NCBI GenBank assembly: GCA_965243215.1
Contig: CBDEUJ010000004.1
Span: forward strand, 496,001 to 560,000
DNA: 64,000 nt
Source: JAJEFO01 sp009843725
Lineage (GTDB): Bacteria; Pseudomonadota; Alphaproteobacteria; Rhodobacterales; Rhodobacteraceae
Reading direction: 5' to 3'
Made by a program: the position numbers and the translations under genes
Part shown: piece after piece, positions 9,470 through 19,556 of the stretch
How positions within the stretch are numbered: the stretch's first letter is position 1
Layout of the letters: every line of letters begins with the position of its first letter
The notes under the pieces: model-generated
Database searches by the model: none
What the model was told of the DNA's origin: nothing
What the model saw: only the letters and a program-made list of their open reading frames with translations

Positions 9470-12400
9470 CCGTAACCCGGCTGGTTCTTCACGAGTTCAA
9501 ACAAGGCATGCGTTGCTCGCGGGTCACGGTTCATCTGTGGAAACAGCGCATTCAGGACCTGGGCTTCTTTTGCCTGGTCTCCCTTCCAGTTTGCAGGCGC
9601 CTGCTCTTTCATCACGCGGTCAATCTCGATCGCCAGACGGACGAGACTCTCTCCACTTTCGGCCGGCGTCCCGGTAAGTCCGTCCGTTCCCGCGTCTTCG
9701 ACAGTGAGAATTCCTGGCAGGTTTCTGTAGATCACTGTCGCTTCTCGTTTGCCAAACAGGGCAGTCGGTACATCTTGGTCAGATTGTCCGCCAGTGAGCC
9801 GCCTGGCCAACGCTTCCGCCTTATGGAGAAACTCTTCGTACGTGGCCGCGTCCTCGCGGCTCTGCTTGATAAGGTCGTCGAGCAGCTTCGACATCTGCTC
9901 GTAGAACCGAGGATCGGTGAGCTGGTTTCGCACGATTGTCGAGCGGACGTTGTTGATGATCCCTTCCGCGATCGCGTTTCTGGACAGCCTGCCCTTCTCG
10001 TTGAGCTTGTGGGCGATGGCGTCGTGGATTCCCGTCCCGACGATCGCCTCCATCAGCGACATCTGGCTCAAGCCACCGAGATCCTCTGCAGGGTCGGCCT
10101 GGACGTACGTGTTGAGCAGATGGCGCATGTCCGCTTCGTACGGCTTGATATCAAGCTCCTCGCCTGAGTGCTTCTTGATGGCCGAACGAATCTCGCCGTA
10201 GAAATCGACTTCCTTCCTGATGTCGGCTGCCTCGTGTTCCGAGTACCCGGCGTCTGTCAAGTTCTGGGCAATGCCCGCGAAGGCTCGCGCGTAGGTGGCG
10301 ACAGTCTTGTAGAACGAGATTCTCAACGCCTCGGTTTCATTAAGCGCATTCGGGTTGGCGGCATCGCCACAGAAGTAATGCAGGTACTGCTCGACTTCAC
10401 GTGGCGGCAGGACCGGTTCGCACAGGTAGCGCAGCGCCTCGCGGGCTTCATCCAGCCTTTTCCTTCCTTCGCGGAGCCAGTCCTTGAGGTGCACATTGTT
10501 GTCGCCGCCGCTGCCTGGTTCAGTGTCCAGCTCGTCCGAACTGTAGACGGCGATGGCTTCCTGCACTTCGCCGAACAGCTCCTTGAAGTCGACGATGTGG
10601 CCGTAGTCCTTGTCGTCTCCGTCCAAGCGATTCGTGCGGCAGATTGCCTGAAACAGGTTGTGATCCCGCAGTTCGCTGTCGAGATAGATGTACGTGCAGC
10701 TCGGGGCATCGAAGCCGGTGAGCAGTTTACTTACGACGATCAGCAGCTTCATCTGTGCAGGTTCCTCGATGAAACGGCGCTTGGTTTCGTCCTCGTACTG
10801 TTTGGTGGTCTGACCGTCCTGCAGCACGTGCTGCACGTACGTGTCGAACTTGTAGCGTTCGTCGCTGTTGGGCGGCTCGCGGGAAATCGCGTTCTGGTTC
10901 GGCTCGTACGACGTGACCAACCCGCAGTGTGGTCCGAAGGGAGTGTTCTGGAACAGCCTGAAGTAGTGGCAGGCGTCATAGATTGAGGCCGTGACCAGGA
11001 TCGCTGTGCCCCGGTCGTCGTTGAGGCGGGGCTTGAGACTGAAGTCCTCGATGATTTCGGCAATGATGCGCTGCTTGCGCTCCTGGGCGCTCATCAGTTC
11101 TCTTGTTGTCGCCCAGCGCTCGCGCAGCTTTGCCTTCTGGAAGTTGTTCAGTCCCTTGGCTTTCTGCTCGAACCATTGGTCGATGGCAGCTTGTGAAGTC
11201 AGGCGCTGCGGCACGTCGCGCGCTTCATACATTAGATCGAGGATGACTCCATCGCGCACGCCTTCGTGGAACTTGTAAGTGTGGATGTAGGTGCCGAAGA
11301 CATCCCGCGTCGTCTTCCTGTCCTTGCGGAGAAGCGGCGTGCCGGTGAAACCGACGAATATCCCTCCCTCCAGCCATCGTTTCATCTGCCGATTCATGTC
11401 CCCGCCTTGCGTGCGATGGCATTCGTCGACGAACACATGGAAGCGCCCAGAAACGAGCGGCGGCGCGCTTTTGATCTCGGTCGTGTCGAACTTGTGGATC
11501 AGCGCACAAAGAAGACGCGGCGTCGTCGCGCCGAGACTTTGGACGAACTGATCCCGCGTCGCGATGCGTGGCGAGGCCTCATCCGGGCCGATCACCCCGG
11601 CGTTCTTCATCACGCCCTCGATCTGCTTGTCCAGTTCGTCACGATCAGTGACGATGAGAACGCGAGCGGCAGGATCATGCTCGACAATCCATTTTGCGAG
11701 CAGTACCATCACGATGCTCTTCCCGCTGCCTTGGGTGTGCCAGATGACGCCTCCTTCAAGCTTCTCTATGCGAGCCTGCGCAGCCTTTGCACCGAAGTAC
11801 TGATGAGGCCGCGGCACCTTCTTCTGTCCGGCATCAAAGACCGTGAAGTTGCGAATGAAATCGAGCAGCCATGCCTTGTTGCACATCCGTGCCAGCGGTC
11901 GGTCGAGCAATGCCCCCGGAACAGGCTCCGTGGCTGTAGGCGCCTCGTCCTTCCATTTCACGAAGAACTGCTCCGGCGTGCCCGTTGTGCCGTAGCGCAG
12001 CCCTTGCGAGTCGCTGCCGGCGAAGAGAATCTGCGCCACACTGAAGAACGCCTTGTTAAAGATCTTTTCCTGGTTCGTGATGAGCTGCCGGACGCCGTCT
12101 CCGATGTCCACCGAGCTTCGCTTGAGCTCGATCACGCCGACAGCAAGTCCGTTGAGATAGAGCACGATGTCCGGTCGCCGTTCGTAGCCGCCTTTCAGCG
12201 TCACCTCTTCGGCCAAGGCGAAGTCGTTCTTCTCCGGGTGCTCCCAGTCGACGAGGTGCACCGTCTCGTGGGCCTTCCCCACAGCGGTCTGAACCGGTAC
12301 TCCGTAGCGCAGAAGCTGGTAGGTGCGGAGATTCGCCTGGTAGAGCGTCGTGCCTGTCGTATCGGCGGCTGACTCCAGCTTCTGCAGAGCCGCAGAAATC

Positions 12401-12588
12401 TGGGCGTCGGAATAGCCCCTGTCCTCGAGGTTGTCGCGCAGAAGTGTCGTCTCGACTGCGCGGTTGTTCTCGCGCTTGCTCCAGTCGCCGAGATGGCGAT
12501 AGCCGAGGCTGTCGGATCGCTCCGGATCGGTGAACAGCGCAACTACGCGGTTCTGCGTCTCACGCTCGGAGCGCCGTCGTTCAGCCAC
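9466..12588 (-). CDS. hsdR: Type I restriction endonuclease subunit R
   Basis: This 1040-residue ATP-dependent restriction and translocation subunit has a PD-(D/E)XK nuclease site (D140 with ELK at 154-156), then a superfamily 2 helicase with Walker A TQGSGKS (285-291), DECH (388-391) and FTGTP. The C-terminal helical part should contact HsdM. It starts with a GTG that overlaps the end of hsdS by 8 bp. The length and motif set are complete, so restriction is probably functional. Confidence 0.95.
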   Translation of the reverse strand: MAERRRSERETQNRVVALFTDPERSDSLGYRHLGDWSKRENNRAVETTLLRDNLEDRGYSDAQISAALQKLESAADTTGTTLYQANLRTYQLLRYGVPVQTAVGKAHETVHLVDWEHPEKNDFALAEEVTLKGGYERRPDIVLYLNGLAVGVIELKRSSVDIGDGVRQLITNQEKIFNKAFFSVAQILFAGSDSQGLRYGTTGTPEQFFVKWKDEAPTATEPVPGALLDRPLARMCNKAWLLDFIRNFTVFDAGQKKVPRPHQYFGAKAAQARIEKLEGGVIWHTQGSGKSIVMVLLAKWIVEHDPAARVLIVTDRDELDKQIEGVMKNAGVIGPDEASPRIATRDQFVQSLGATTPRLLCALIHKFDTTEIKSAPPLVSGRFHVFVDECHRTQGGDMNRQMKRWLEGGIFVGFTGTPLLRKDRKTTRDVFGTYIHTYKFHEGVRDGVILDLMYEARDVPQRLTSQAAIDQWFEQKAKGLNNFQKAKLRERWATTRELMSAQERKQRIIAEIIEDFSLKPRLNDDRGTAILVTASIYDACHYFRLFQNTPFGPHCGLVTSYEPNQNAISREPPNSDERYKFDTYVQHVLQDGQTTKQYEDETKRRFIEEPAQMKLLIVVSKLLTGFDAPSCTYIYLDSELRDHNLFQAICRTNRLDGDDKDYGHIVDFKELFGEVQEAIAVYSSDELDTEPGSGGDNNVHLKDWLREGRKRLDEAREALRYLCEPVLPPREVEQYLHYFCGDAANPNALNETEALRISFYKTVATYARAFAGIAQNLTDAGYSEHEAADIRKEVDFYGEIRSAIKKHSGEELDIKPYEADMRHLLNTYVQADPAEDLGGLSQMSLMEAIVGTGIHDAIAHKLNEKGRLSRNAIAEGIINNVRSTIVRNQLTDPRFYEQMSKLLDDLIKQSREDAATYEEFLHKAEALARRLTGGQSDQDVPTALFGKREATVIYRNLPGILTVEDAGTDGLTGTPAESGESLVRLAIEIDRVMKEQAPANWKGDQAKEAQVLNALFPQMNRDPRATHALFELVKNQPGYG

Positions 12589-13711
12589 AAGCCACCTCCG
12601 GCTCTACCAGCCGCGTCCTTCCAGTGAGCAGTTCCTGCATCATCGCCTGCTTGAGGTCTCGTGTCTTGTCGCGACGGGCTTCAAGGGCGGTTATTTCCGC
12701 GTCCAAATCTGAGAGAACGCCCGAGATCGCGACCTGTTCGTCCGGTGCCGGGCAAAGGAGTTCGATGTCTTCGATAGTTCGCGCGTTCAGGCTTGGAACA
12801 CCAGAGGCTTCGCTAAACTGCGTCCACTTAATCAAGCAAAACCTGTAATAGAAGAACTTTGCGCAGTTACCGTCATTCATCACTGAGTAGAACAGTGTGT
12901 CAACAGTCCAGAATGGAGTAGCCATATATTGAGGTTGATCAATCGTTCCCTTGCGGCCAATGAGAACGGAAGGTTTGTCGTAGAGAGGCCGTGATGCGGT
13001 CCCAATTTGCCCACCAGTAGCAAGCACCGGATATGGTCCATCAGCCACTACTACATCACGCTGGCTTTTTCCATGACAGATGGTCAGCACTTCTCCAAGC
13101 CGTTTCAATTTCCACTTGCTGCAAAATCCCGGAAGGCGCGTCCGGCCGGTCAGGAGCTGCTGCATGGTGGCCCACTTGATGTCTCGTTTCTTGGCGATGA
13201 GCTGGTTCAGACTCTCAAGCAGCGCGTCTACGTCGCTCAACGCGGAAGCGATAGCGCGTTGCTCCGCCTGCAGTGGTAGTGGTATCGCCATACCGGCAAT
13301 CATCTCCAAACGAATTGAATCCACAGAAGATTTTGCAGTCATGGACATGCTTCGGCGGTAGAAGCGATTGCTAAACTGGTAGAAGAAATAGCGTCCGTCG
13401 AGCCGATCGGAGAATTGGTGGATGCAATAGACGCGTTGATGAGCATCAAATTTGCCGGTAATGTAGTGAAACACTCTTCCTGTACCAACTCCATCGCCAA
13501 CAGTTAGTACCGCTTCATCGTTGTAAGAATAGGTGTTGATTCTTTCAACTTTCGGTGACCGTACGAAGAACGGATACGAGCCATCCTCCACTTGGTCTTC
13601 GGTGTTTCGCGAACCCGTCGTGATTCTTGCAAGTTCGTCAATCCTTGCAGAGGCCCAATCAACGGGGATGACACCGATTTCCGTCTGCTTGTAGCCAAGT
13701 TGCACCGTCAT
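12581..13711 (-). CDS. hsdS: Type I restriction specificity subunit S
   Basis: The 376-residue subunit selects the bipartite DNA target for both methylation and cleavage. Two target-recognition domains are separated by repeated conserved regions: a segment ending MQQLLTGRTRL near residue 190 recurs as MQELLTGRTRL near the C-terminus, the pseudo-symmetric arrangement of HsdS. The ATG overlaps the hsdM stop (ATGA). The target sequence cannot be predicted from the protein alone. The first domain is AT-richer than the flanking subunits, as expected for fast-exchanging recognition domains. Confidence 0.94.
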   Translation of the reverse strand: MTVQLGYKQTEIGVIPVDWASARIDELARITTGSRNTEDQVEDGSYPFFVRSPKVERINTYSYNDEAVLTVGDGVGTGRVFHYITGKFDAHQRVYCIHQFSDRLDGRYFFYQFSNRFYRRSMSMTAKSSVDSIRLEMIAGMAIPLPLQAEQRAIASALSDVDALLESLNQLIAKKRDIKWATMQQLLTGRTRLPGFCSKWKLKRLGEVLTICHGKSQRDVVVADGPYPVLATGGQIGTASRPLYDKPSVLIGRKGTIDQPQYMATPFWTVDTLFYSVMNDGNCAKFFYYRFCLIKWTQFSEASGVPSLNARTIEDIELLCPAPDEQVAISGVLSDLDAEITALEARRDKTRDLKQAMMQELLTGRTRLVEPEVACG

Positions 13712-16182
13712 GCCGCACCCATTGTCTTCAAATGCTCAACGACGCGCGCAGAAAGGCCTTCAACCCTCTTGGCGAGTGTTGGGAGTGAGACTGTATAGCG
13801 CTCTGCCAATTCTTGGATGCGTCCTGCAAGCGTCTGCGAAACGCGGTCAATTTCACTCTCGACACAGTTCGAAAGATTCGCGATCCACTTGTCGTCCACC
13901 ACCAGTGTCTTGATCTCAGCCTCCGCAAGCTTCGGGTATTTGGCGTCGATCTTTTGATCCAAGTTTTGCTGCAGGATCCTGCGCTTTACCTTGACCTCCG
14001 AATGCTCCCGCATCAGGCAGGCATAGCTCTCGATCATGGCGCGTTCGTCGTTATGGAGCGGATCGGTGCCGATCTCCTTCAGTCGTGCTTTCAGAGCATT
14101 GGCCGTGATCTTCTGCTTGTCGCCTTCACCCTCAATTACCTCGGACAGCAACCCGTCCTCGCCCCCGTATTCCTCGCGCATTTCTTCGAGCTGTCGCGCC
14201 ACCGATGCTTCTTGGCTGTCAAGCGCTTCGATTGCTTCGAATTCGGCGACGAAGTAGCGGGCAACCAGGATTGGCGCAGGAACAAGGTCGGACTTGAAGC
14301 GTCGCTTTCCAATCAGGTAGTCATGCGGCTCGGGCCAGACGAGCTTGTTGTTCTTGTCCTTTACTCTCACGATTTCGCGTGGCTGTGCACCCTGCACCCA
14401 ACCGTCAGCAGAAATCAGGTACGCGTCGTCTTGCATGGACTCGGCCCAGTAATCCATCAGATGCTGGTAGACGTCGTAGGCATCGAGCAGCGGGGCCGCG
14501 CCGAACCTCGCCAGCAAATCCTCTGCGATTGTCTCGGCCAGATCCCGTGGGTGACTGTCTTCGCCAAATTCAGTGAGCAACGGCATGGCGACGCTTTGCC
14601 AATCGGCGAAGACCTTCTCAATTTGCTGCCGGAACTCGGAGAATTCCGGATGTTCAAGGATTCCACGCGTTATCTCGGTTGGCGCCGGCTTCAGTTGCAC
14701 GTAACCAGGCCGATCGGCAGTTTCGAAGAGGAAACTGCGCATGCCGGGCAACACCTGCCAGTAGTCGTTAAGCGAAGCAACGTCACGCTCTGGGATGCCG
14801 CCGCACAGGTGAGCGTCAATGTCATGCAGATCCTCTGGTTCGGCGCTGTCGATGTAGCGCGGCAAGTTGAGATTGAAGTCGTTCCTCGGGTCGGCGATCT
14901 CATCGATCGATATCATTCGGGCGTAGCGCGGTACATCGATCTGCCGAGTGAACGTATCGACGATCCTGTGGATGTCCTGCTCGCGCAGCCGGTTCTTGGG
15001 GCCGTTCTTCCTGAACCCCTTGGCGGCATCGATCATGAAAACGCCCTTGCGGCCGGCAGCATTTTCCTTGTCGAGCACGACGATGCAGGCAGGGATGCCT
15101 GTGCCGTAGAAGAGATTCGGGGGCAAGCCGATGATTCCCTTGAGATGGCCGGAGCGAACGAGCTTCTCGCGGATCCTGGCCTCGGCTTTGCCGCGGAACA
15201 GCACCCCATGAGGCAGAACACAAGCGGCCTTTCCTGCACCCTTCATTGAACGGACGATATGCAGCAGGTACGCGTAGTCTCCCTGCTTGGCAGGCGGCTC
15301 ACCCCATGCAAACCGTTGGAACGGATCCGTTGACGGCGTGAGACCGGTCATCCAGGTCTTGTCGGAGAACGGCGGGTTGGCGACAACGTAATCATAGGTG
15401 CGGAGTTGCTCTCCGTCCTTGAACTTGGGTGTGGTCAGCGTGTTGCCCGCGACAATGCTTGCCGTGGGAAAGTCGTGGAGGATCATGTTCATGCGGGCGA
15501 GGCCTGCGGTGGTCACGTCCTTTTCCTGTCCTTCAAGAGTGATTTGCTTGCCTGCCTGAGCGGCCACCTTGAGAAGCAGCGAACCGGAACCGCAGGTCGG
15601 GTCATAGGCAGTGGTGGATGCCTTGGTGTTCTGGCGGGAGATTCCGATCACTTGCGCGATGACACGGCTGACTTCTGCAGGCGTGTAGAACTGTCCCTTG
15701 CTCTTGCCGCTTTCGGTGGCGAAGTGCCGCATCAGGTACTCGTAGGCGTCACCCAGGATGTCGTCGTGCTCCGCGCGATTCTGAGAGAAATCCAGCTCAG
15801 GCCTTGCAAAAATGTTGATCAGGTTTGTAAGCCGCTCGACCATCTCGTTTCCCTGACCAAGCTTGTTCGGATCGTTGAAGTCGGGGAAGTCGCTGTGCGC
15901 AAGGCGTGTGTTGGCCTGCACGAGCGGGGCGATGACCTGAGTATTGATTCTGTCTCCGATGTCGCTCCTGCCGCGCAGCTCGAGCATGTTCGCGAAGCTC
16001 GCACCTTCGGGAATTGTGACTGTTGGCGCGAACTCGGCGCTGTTCCCGTACTTGTCGCTGACATACTTGATGAAGAGCATGAACAGGACGTAGTCCTTGT
16101 ACTGGCTCGCATCCATTCCGCCGCGAAGCTCGTCGCAGGACTGCCAGAGAGATGAGTAGAGGTCAGATTTCTTGATGGCCAT
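13708..16182 (-). CDS. hsdM: Type I restriction-modification DNA methyltransferase subunit M
   Basis: This 824-residue N6-adenine methyltransferase starts at the ATG of MAIKKSDLYSSLW, the usual family N-terminus; an in-frame TTG at 16218 would add 12 atypical residues, and an AAGGA lies upstream of the chosen ATG. The N-terminal HsdM helical domain is followed by FYTP (166-169), the SAM-binding motif DPTCGSGS (194-201) and catalytic NPPF (269-272). A long C-terminal extension with coiled coil (about 650-800) should bind HsdS. It is the first gene of the overlapping hsdM-hsdS-hsdR-peptidase operon. Confidence 0.95.
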   Translation of the reverse strand: MAIKKSDLYSSLWQSCDELRGGMDASQYKDYVLFMLFIKYVSDKYGNSAEFAPTVTIPEGASFANMLELRGRSDIGDRINTQVIAPLVQANTRLAHSDFPDFNDPNKLGQGNEMVERLTNLINIFARPELDFSQNRAEHDDILGDAYEYLMRHFATESGKSKGQFYTPAEVSRVIAQVIGISRQNTKASTTAYDPTCGSGSLLLKVAAQAGKQITLEGQEKDVTTAGLARMNMILHDFPTASIVAGNTLTTPKFKDGEQLRTYDYVVANPPFSDKTWMTGLTPSTDPFQRFAWGEPPAKQGDYAYLLHIVRSMKGAGKAACVLPHGVLFRGKAEARIREKLVRSGHLKGIIGLPPNLFYGTGIPACIVVLDKENAAGRKGVFMIDAAKGFRKNGPKNRLREQDIHRIVDTFTRQIDVPRYARMISIDEIADPRNDFNLNLPRYIDSAEPEDLHDIDAHLCGGIPERDVASLNDYWQVLPGMRSFLFETADRPGYVQLKPAPTEITRGILEHPEFSEFRQQIEKVFADWQSVAMPLLTEFGEDSHPRDLAETIAEDLLARFGAAPLLDAYDVYQHLMDYWAESMQDDAYLISADGWVQGAQPREIVRVKDKNNKLVWPEPHDYLIGKRRFKSDLVPAPILVARYFVAEFEAIEALDSQEASVARQLEEMREEYGGEDGLLSEVIEGEGDKQKITANALKARLKEIGTDPLHNDERAMIESYACLMREHSEVKVKRRILQQNLDQKIDAKYPKLAEAEIKTLVVDDKWIANLSNCVESEIDRVSQTLAGRIQELAERYTVSLPTLAKRVEGLSARVVEHLKTMGAA

Positions 16183-16344
16183 TTCGGTCTCGGTGTCCTT
16201 GATCTCAGATGTGCCCAATCAGCGGACTGGACCTAACCGCACATATGAATTTCCGGGTCGCCGGATCTGATGACGGCGCGAGCATGTAGCGGAATTGTCT
16301 GTGGTTCAAGAACGAAGTACGTGGCTGCAGTCGCATTGTCCTAG

Positions 16345-17202
16345 GGCCCGTTGACAGTCATTTCGCCGCGACCACTCCGGCGACGAGGTGAATTCCTGCC
16401 GCGAAACTCTCGTCCGTCCTGTCACAGCGCGTCGCGATCGCCCGGAACTCTCTGGTCTTCGCGAAGAAATTCTCCACCAGGTGCCGCCAGGCACACATAT
16501 CCCGGTCATGCGCCCCAGGCTCCGTCCGGTTCCGCCTCGAGGGAATCACTGCCTCCGCGCCCCGTCCGTCCAGATCATTGAGCAGCCAGTCGGCGTCGAA
16601 CGCCCTGTCGCCGACGAAGGCCCCGAACGGAAGGCCGTCGAGAAGCTCCGGCACCCCCGTGAGGTCGTGCGCCTGGCCGGGAAGCACACGAAGCGGACCA
16701 GGCATCCGAGCGCGTCCACGACCTTGCCTGTCAGGCCACCCTGGAAACGTCCGATTCCCTGTCTGCAGGTGCCCCTTTTGCCGCCGCCGCCTTCTGGTGC
16801 GTCTGGACCACCATGCCGTCGACGAACATGCACCCGGGGTCGAACTCCTCTGACAGCTCGTTGAAAACACGCCCGGAAACCCCGGAAAGCGTCCAGCGCC
16901 AGAACCGCCTGGGGACGCTGTTCCAGTTCCCGAACCGCTCGGGAAGGTCGCGCCACGGCGATCCGGTGCGGAACCGCCAGAGCACCGCCTCGAGGAAGAA
17001 GCGGTTGTCCGCCGCTGTGCCGCCGAGGTCGGTCGCCTTGCCCGGCAGAATGTGCTCGACCCGCGCCCACATGGCGTCGGTCAGCACCGTCCTGTCTGCA
17101 TTCTTCTGATGGCCGCCCGTTGTCAGTGCCGCCGCTCCTGCGGTCATTGGGGCGGAAAATGGCATCAGGCCGGACGCATCGCAACATGAATGTCAACGGG
17201 CC
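16345..17202 (-). mobile_element. IS5-family insertion sequence, defective copy
   Basis: This 858-bp element has near-perfect terminal inverted repeats (GGCCCGTTGAC at the left, GTCAACGGGCC at the right) and is flanked on both sides by CTAG (16341-16344 and 17203-17206), a target site used by IS5-type elements. It carries a two-frame transposase on the minus strand. It lies between the RloC-like gene and hsdM, which share its orientation, and separates two defence genes that were only about 180 bp apart before insertion. Confidence 0.9.
16358..17165 (-). pseudogene. IS5 family transposase, frameshifted
   Basis: The N-terminal part is readable from 17165 to 16731 (MWARVEHILPGK, then SPWRDLPERFGNW). 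At an AAAAGGGG run the reading moves to another frame, as in IS5 elements that use programmed frameshifting, giving GIGRFQGGLTGK. The sequence then needs a second, unexpected frame change before the conserved PGQAHDLTGVPELLDGL and DRAFDADWLL block in the 16870-16358 frame. That second shift and a few missing residues near the DDE core suggest an inactive gene. Confidence 0.8.
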
Positions 17203-17228
17203 CTAGTAGATTGGACGCACCCCTAAAG

Positions 17229-19556
17229 TCACTCATTCACCAAGACACTCTTGATCACTTCGAGCTGTCCAGGCGCATACTTCTCTACTACCAACAACGT
17301 CTCCGCACAGGCCAATTTGAGATCTTCCGGTGAGGGCATCTCTTCATAGTATGTCCCGTGAGAAAGCGAATTGATCAGAATGCTCTTAACCGCAATCCCA
17401 TCTTCAGTGGCCAAGTGCTGTACAAACAAAGTCAAACTAGAAGACTTGTCGGGCCTACAGAATCTCCCGATTGCCTCCAGAACTGATCGAATTGCGTTTG
17501 CCGTTGAATGGTCCGGATCGCAGCCATTGGCGACCTCATAAATGTCCTTCAGTTGTTCTTGAAACGGAGCTACATATCTATTGAGTTGCGCGATTCTGTG
17601 CACACCCTTATCGGGATACAGGACGAAAGCAGCCTCCCCATCAATCACTTTGTTTGTAACGGAGACGTTGAAGAAATAGCTGCTATGCGTGAGGACTAGC
17701 AGTTCAGGACGTTTATTCTTGTTCCCATCGATGAGCCCAGGGTTGATGGACACTTCGCCCTGTTCGGAGATATTCAGGTTCTTCAATGTCTGGGCTATCG
17801 CAAAGACGAAATCGTAGGACATTGACGTAACAGGATCGTCAAAGACCAGGAACAAGCGGTGATAGTCGCTGTTTGCCGTGACCTTGCGATGGACGCAGGC
17901 TACGAAGTAGCAAAATGCAATTGCCGTCTTCTCACCATCGCTCAGGGTGCGGTGCGGTCCACGCGACATCTCACGGGTGCCACGCTTCAGTACAAAGGTG
18001 TCTTTGTCGAAAGCATACTTCTCACCAAAGAAGTCCTTAAGCAGAACTTCGAATGTATCTGCCACACGCTCCCGCGCATCCGTGGATGGGCTTGACTTCT
18101 CCAAAGTTGCAAGTTCTTTGGCCTTGTCCCTTGAATTCTTCTGGAGGGCACTTAGCGCCTCGATGTCAGGCCACCGGGAGATGGTGAACTCTTGCTCAAA
18201 GACTACGCAAGCTTGACGCTGCAACTTCTTGCGCTCTTCATCCGACTTTGAGACAGCCCGGCTCAATGCATCAACGCTATTGTTGTTCTGCAAGATTATC
18301 TGATCAATCGCGCCGATCCGGGTCTCAATGTCGTCATCTGGGAGAGACGCAGGAACCCCAAGGCTATGCGCCTTGTCTTCTATTTTGCTCTTCAATGACG
18401 AAATCGCAGCGGCTGCGGCGTCGATCGCATCCTTGCACTCAACGAGAGAGGTCGCTTTCATGGAAGGGAGATAAGCTCTGAGCGTATCGAAGCGGGCCTT
18501 CTGATGCGCAAGATCGCCTTCCGTCTTCGTCAGCTGCCTTTCTTTTTTGTTTAGCGCAGCATAGATGTTCCGAAGCTCCAGCTTGTGTTTCGCCTCTTCA
18601 TCAGAAAAATACTCAACATACGCATCAATGACAGACTTCGGATTCGGTGCTGTGATGCTCTGTTCACAAAACGGGCAAGTGCTAAGGTGCTCCTGATCGA
18701 TGATATCAATTCCGGACTTAAAAAAATCCCGATGAGCATCGATTTTCTCCTTGATTTTCTGAGAAACACTGGAAGGAGACGTGACCTTGCTCAGACTGCC
18801 CTCCGTCATCTTTAGATCTATGTCTTCTAGCCCAATTGCATCAATAGCTTCCGGATAAGCTGGTTCAGACGGTATGGATTTTAGATTATCGAGGCCATTC
18901 AATATATCGCCGAAACTCATTTCCGGTGATTCAGGTTCTTTTGGATACTTCGCAATCAGGCCCTCAAAACTAAGTGCGCCATATTCCTTCAACTGCTTTC
19001 GGACGTTCGCTTTGTCGATTAGCTGAGACTCCTTACCGGTATCGAAGCCACTCTTCAGCGTATCGAACGCACTTTGTGCGGCGCTCTCGGCTTTGGCAAG
19101 CTCTTCTTGCGCATCACTAAGCTGAATATTGGTGCTATCAACAGCAATCTGGTTCTCGATTTCGCCATCGAGATTGTACTCCTGCTCCCGGAGTTCGTCT
19201 TGAACAAAATCTTCTGAGAATACATGAAATATAGTGTCGTTTAGCTGCGCGGTGCTCTGATCACCGGCCTTCTCCAGTTGGAGAGACCCCATCACTTCGG
19301 CACCACGTCCAAAGGCAAACTCTCCTTTGCCGTCGGGAGATTCATCGGAGACAAGATCGCGCGGAGCGTTGTCCAGCGGCACGCCTTGACGATAAAGGTC
19401 GAGATAGCGGAAAGCCCGGCTTAGGAAAGACTTGCCAGTGCCATTTCGGGCAAACACAAGGTTCTGCGCTCTCTTGGTCAGATCACCATTCAGCGAGAAG
19501 ACTGGGCCCAAATGCTGCGCTGAGATCGAGAAATCCTGGTTGGCGGCCGTGTTCAT
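17229..19556 (-). CDS. Zinc-hook ABC-type ATPase, RloC-like anticodon nuclease candidate
   Basis: The 775-residue protein has Walker A ARNGTGKS (36-43), long coiled coils on either side of a CPFC zinc-hook (294-297), a signature LSDGEK (538-543) and Walker B LFLVFDDP (568-575). The C-terminal region holds R690-x3-E694 and H733 in the context SVLEAIGRF and NSLSHG, which fits the Arg-Glu-His triad of PrrC/RloC anticodon nucleases. RloC proteins pair an ATPase with a zinc-hook and a tRNA-cutting domain and are often encoded beside type I R-M genes, as here. The toxin would guard the restriction system against phage inhibitors. The nuclease assignment is inference; other AAA_13 proteins share much of this layout. 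Confidence 0.62.
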   Translation of the reverse strand: MNTAANQDFSISAQHLGPVFSLNGDLTKRAQNLVFARNGTGKSFLSRAFRYLDLYRQGVPLDNAPRDLVSDESPDGKGEFAFGRGAEVMGSLQLEKAGDQSTAQLNDTIFHVFSEDFVQDELREQEYNLDGEIENQIAVDSTNIQLSDAQEELAKAESAAQSAFDTLKSGFDTGKESQLIDKANVRKQLKEYGALSFEGLIAKYPKEPESPEMSFGDILNGLDNLKSIPSEPAYPEAIDAIGLEDIDLKMTEGSLSKVTSPSSVSQKIKEKIDAHRDFFKSGIDIIDQEHLSTCPFCEQSITAPNPKSVIDAYVEYFSDEEAKHKLELRNIYAALNKKERQLTKTEGDLAHQKARFDTLRAYLPSMKATSLVECKDAIDAAAAAISSLKSKIEDKAHSLGVPASLPDDDIETRIGAIDQIILQNNNSVDALSRAVSKSDEERKKLQRQACVVFEQEFTISRWPDIEALSALQKNSRDKAKELATLEKSSPSTDARERVADTFEVLLKDFFGEKYAFDKDTFVLKRGTREMSRGPHRTLSDGEKTAIAFCYFVACVHRKVTANSDYHRLFLVFDDPVTSMSYDFVFAIAQTLKNLNISEQGEVSINPGLIDGNKNKRPELLVLTHSSYFFNVSVTNKVIDGEAAFVLYPDKGVHRIAQLNRYVAPFQEQLKDIYEVANGCDPDHSTANAIRSVLEAIGRFCRPDKSSSLTLFVQHLATEDGIAVKSILINSLSHGTYYEEMPSPEDLKLACAETLLVVEKYAPGQLEVIKSVLVNE

